NCBI GenBank assembly: GCA_018648945.1
Contig: JABGQJ010000129.1
Location: forward strand, 1-14,298
DNA length: 14,298 bases
Direction: 5' to 3'
Origin: Victivallales bacterium
GTDB taxonomy: Bacteria; Verrucomicrobiota; Lentisphaeria; Oligosphaerales; Lenti-02
Shown: one piece after another, positions 14,086-14,298 of the stretch
Numbering within the stretch: the first letter of the stretch is position 1
Layout of the letters: each line of letters begins with the position of its first letter
The notes under the pieces: model-generated
What the model was told of the DNA's origin: nothing
Databases searched by the model: none
The model's input: the letters and a program-made list of their open reading frames with translations, nothing else
Made by a program: the position numbers and the translations under genes

Positions 14086-14298
14086 TCAGCCCCCGACAGC
14101 TCGTGCGCGGCGGCTCTCCTGTCGTCGCCGAAGCCATCTGCGGAGCAGCCACAGCAGCACTGCGGCAACCACAAGCAGTGGGAAGGTCAGCCAAGGGCAT
14201 TCGGCCACCAGCGAGAACGCAATGAGGGGCAGGGCCACGAACCAAGGGAGGAAGTTCTCTGTAGAGCCAGGGTTGGGCTTCGGCCTCTGCCAGTCCAG
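14086..14298 (-). CDS. C-terminus of a small membrane protein, cut by the right edge
   Basis: The last 70 residues of a - strand protein whose start lies outside the window. Two hydrophobic segments, FLPWFVALPLIAFSLVA and LTFPLLVVAAVLLWLL, are separated by a short ECPW turn. They are followed by a strongly basic tail (RRWLRRRQESRRARA), which fits a two-helix hairpin with its C-terminus in the cytoplasm by the positive-inside rule. The stop (TGA, 14088-14086) is 22 bases from the convergent oxidoreductase stop. I cannot name the family. A member of a membrane-transport or envelope operon is possible. Confidence 0.55.
   Translation of the reverse strand: MDWQRPKPNPGSTENFLPWFVALPLIAFSLVAECPWLTFPLLVVAAVLLWLLRRWLRRRQESRRARAVGG

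Noticed and set aside
13350..14174. 274-residue - strand open frame opposite the oxidoreductase
   Set aside because: It is a shadow of the oxidoreductase frame with low-complexity Gly/Ala/Arg content.

Overview
The window is about 14.3 kb of dense, high-GC bacterial DNA with ten complete protein genes and one cut by the right edge. I see no rRNA, tRNA, CRISPR array, transposase or phage gene. The donor cannot be named with certainty. Three features suggest a PVC-type bacterium (planctomycete or lentisphaera-like) or a related uncultured high-GC phylum: a membrane-anchored degenerate Ser/Thr kinase with concanavalin-A-like outer domains, a PEGA lipoprotein, and an FAD-dependent oxidoreductase of the FAD_oxidored type. 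This placement is inference.

Left block, + strand (288-2217): two genes one base apart, btaA and btaB. Together they are predicted to turn diacylglycerol into the phosphorus-free betaine lipid DGTS. BtaA transfers the 3-amino-3-carboxypropyl group of S-adenosylmethionine to the lipid, and BtaB trimethylates the amino group. Positions 1-287 show no convincing gene.

Middle block, - strand (6879 down to 2282), convergent with btaAB: a large single-pass membrane protein with a cytoplasmic kinase-like domain that has lost its catalytic residues and about 870 outer residues holding repeated beta-rich, laminin-G/concanavalin-A-like domains. Two bases later comes a lipoprotein with two PEGA domains and a helical C-terminal half. 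The pair looks like one surface-binding or envelope-sensing unit of unknown function. It is the least described part of the window.

Right block, - strand (12722 down to 6995): rsmG (16S rRNA G527 methyltransferase), a small exported protein, thiD (HMP/HMP-P kinase), a helical protein of unknown function, a short degenerate Gfo/Idh/MocA-like protein and a Uup-type ABC-F ATPase. From the exported protein to the Gfo-like protein the genes overlap by 1 to about 31 bases, so they are probably translationally coupled. A 42-base composite hairpin separates uup from the pseudokinase gene.

Right end: an FAD-dependent oxidoreductase on the + strand diverges from rsmG. The last 213 bases hold the C-terminus of a small membrane protein on the - strand, convergent with the oxidoreductase.
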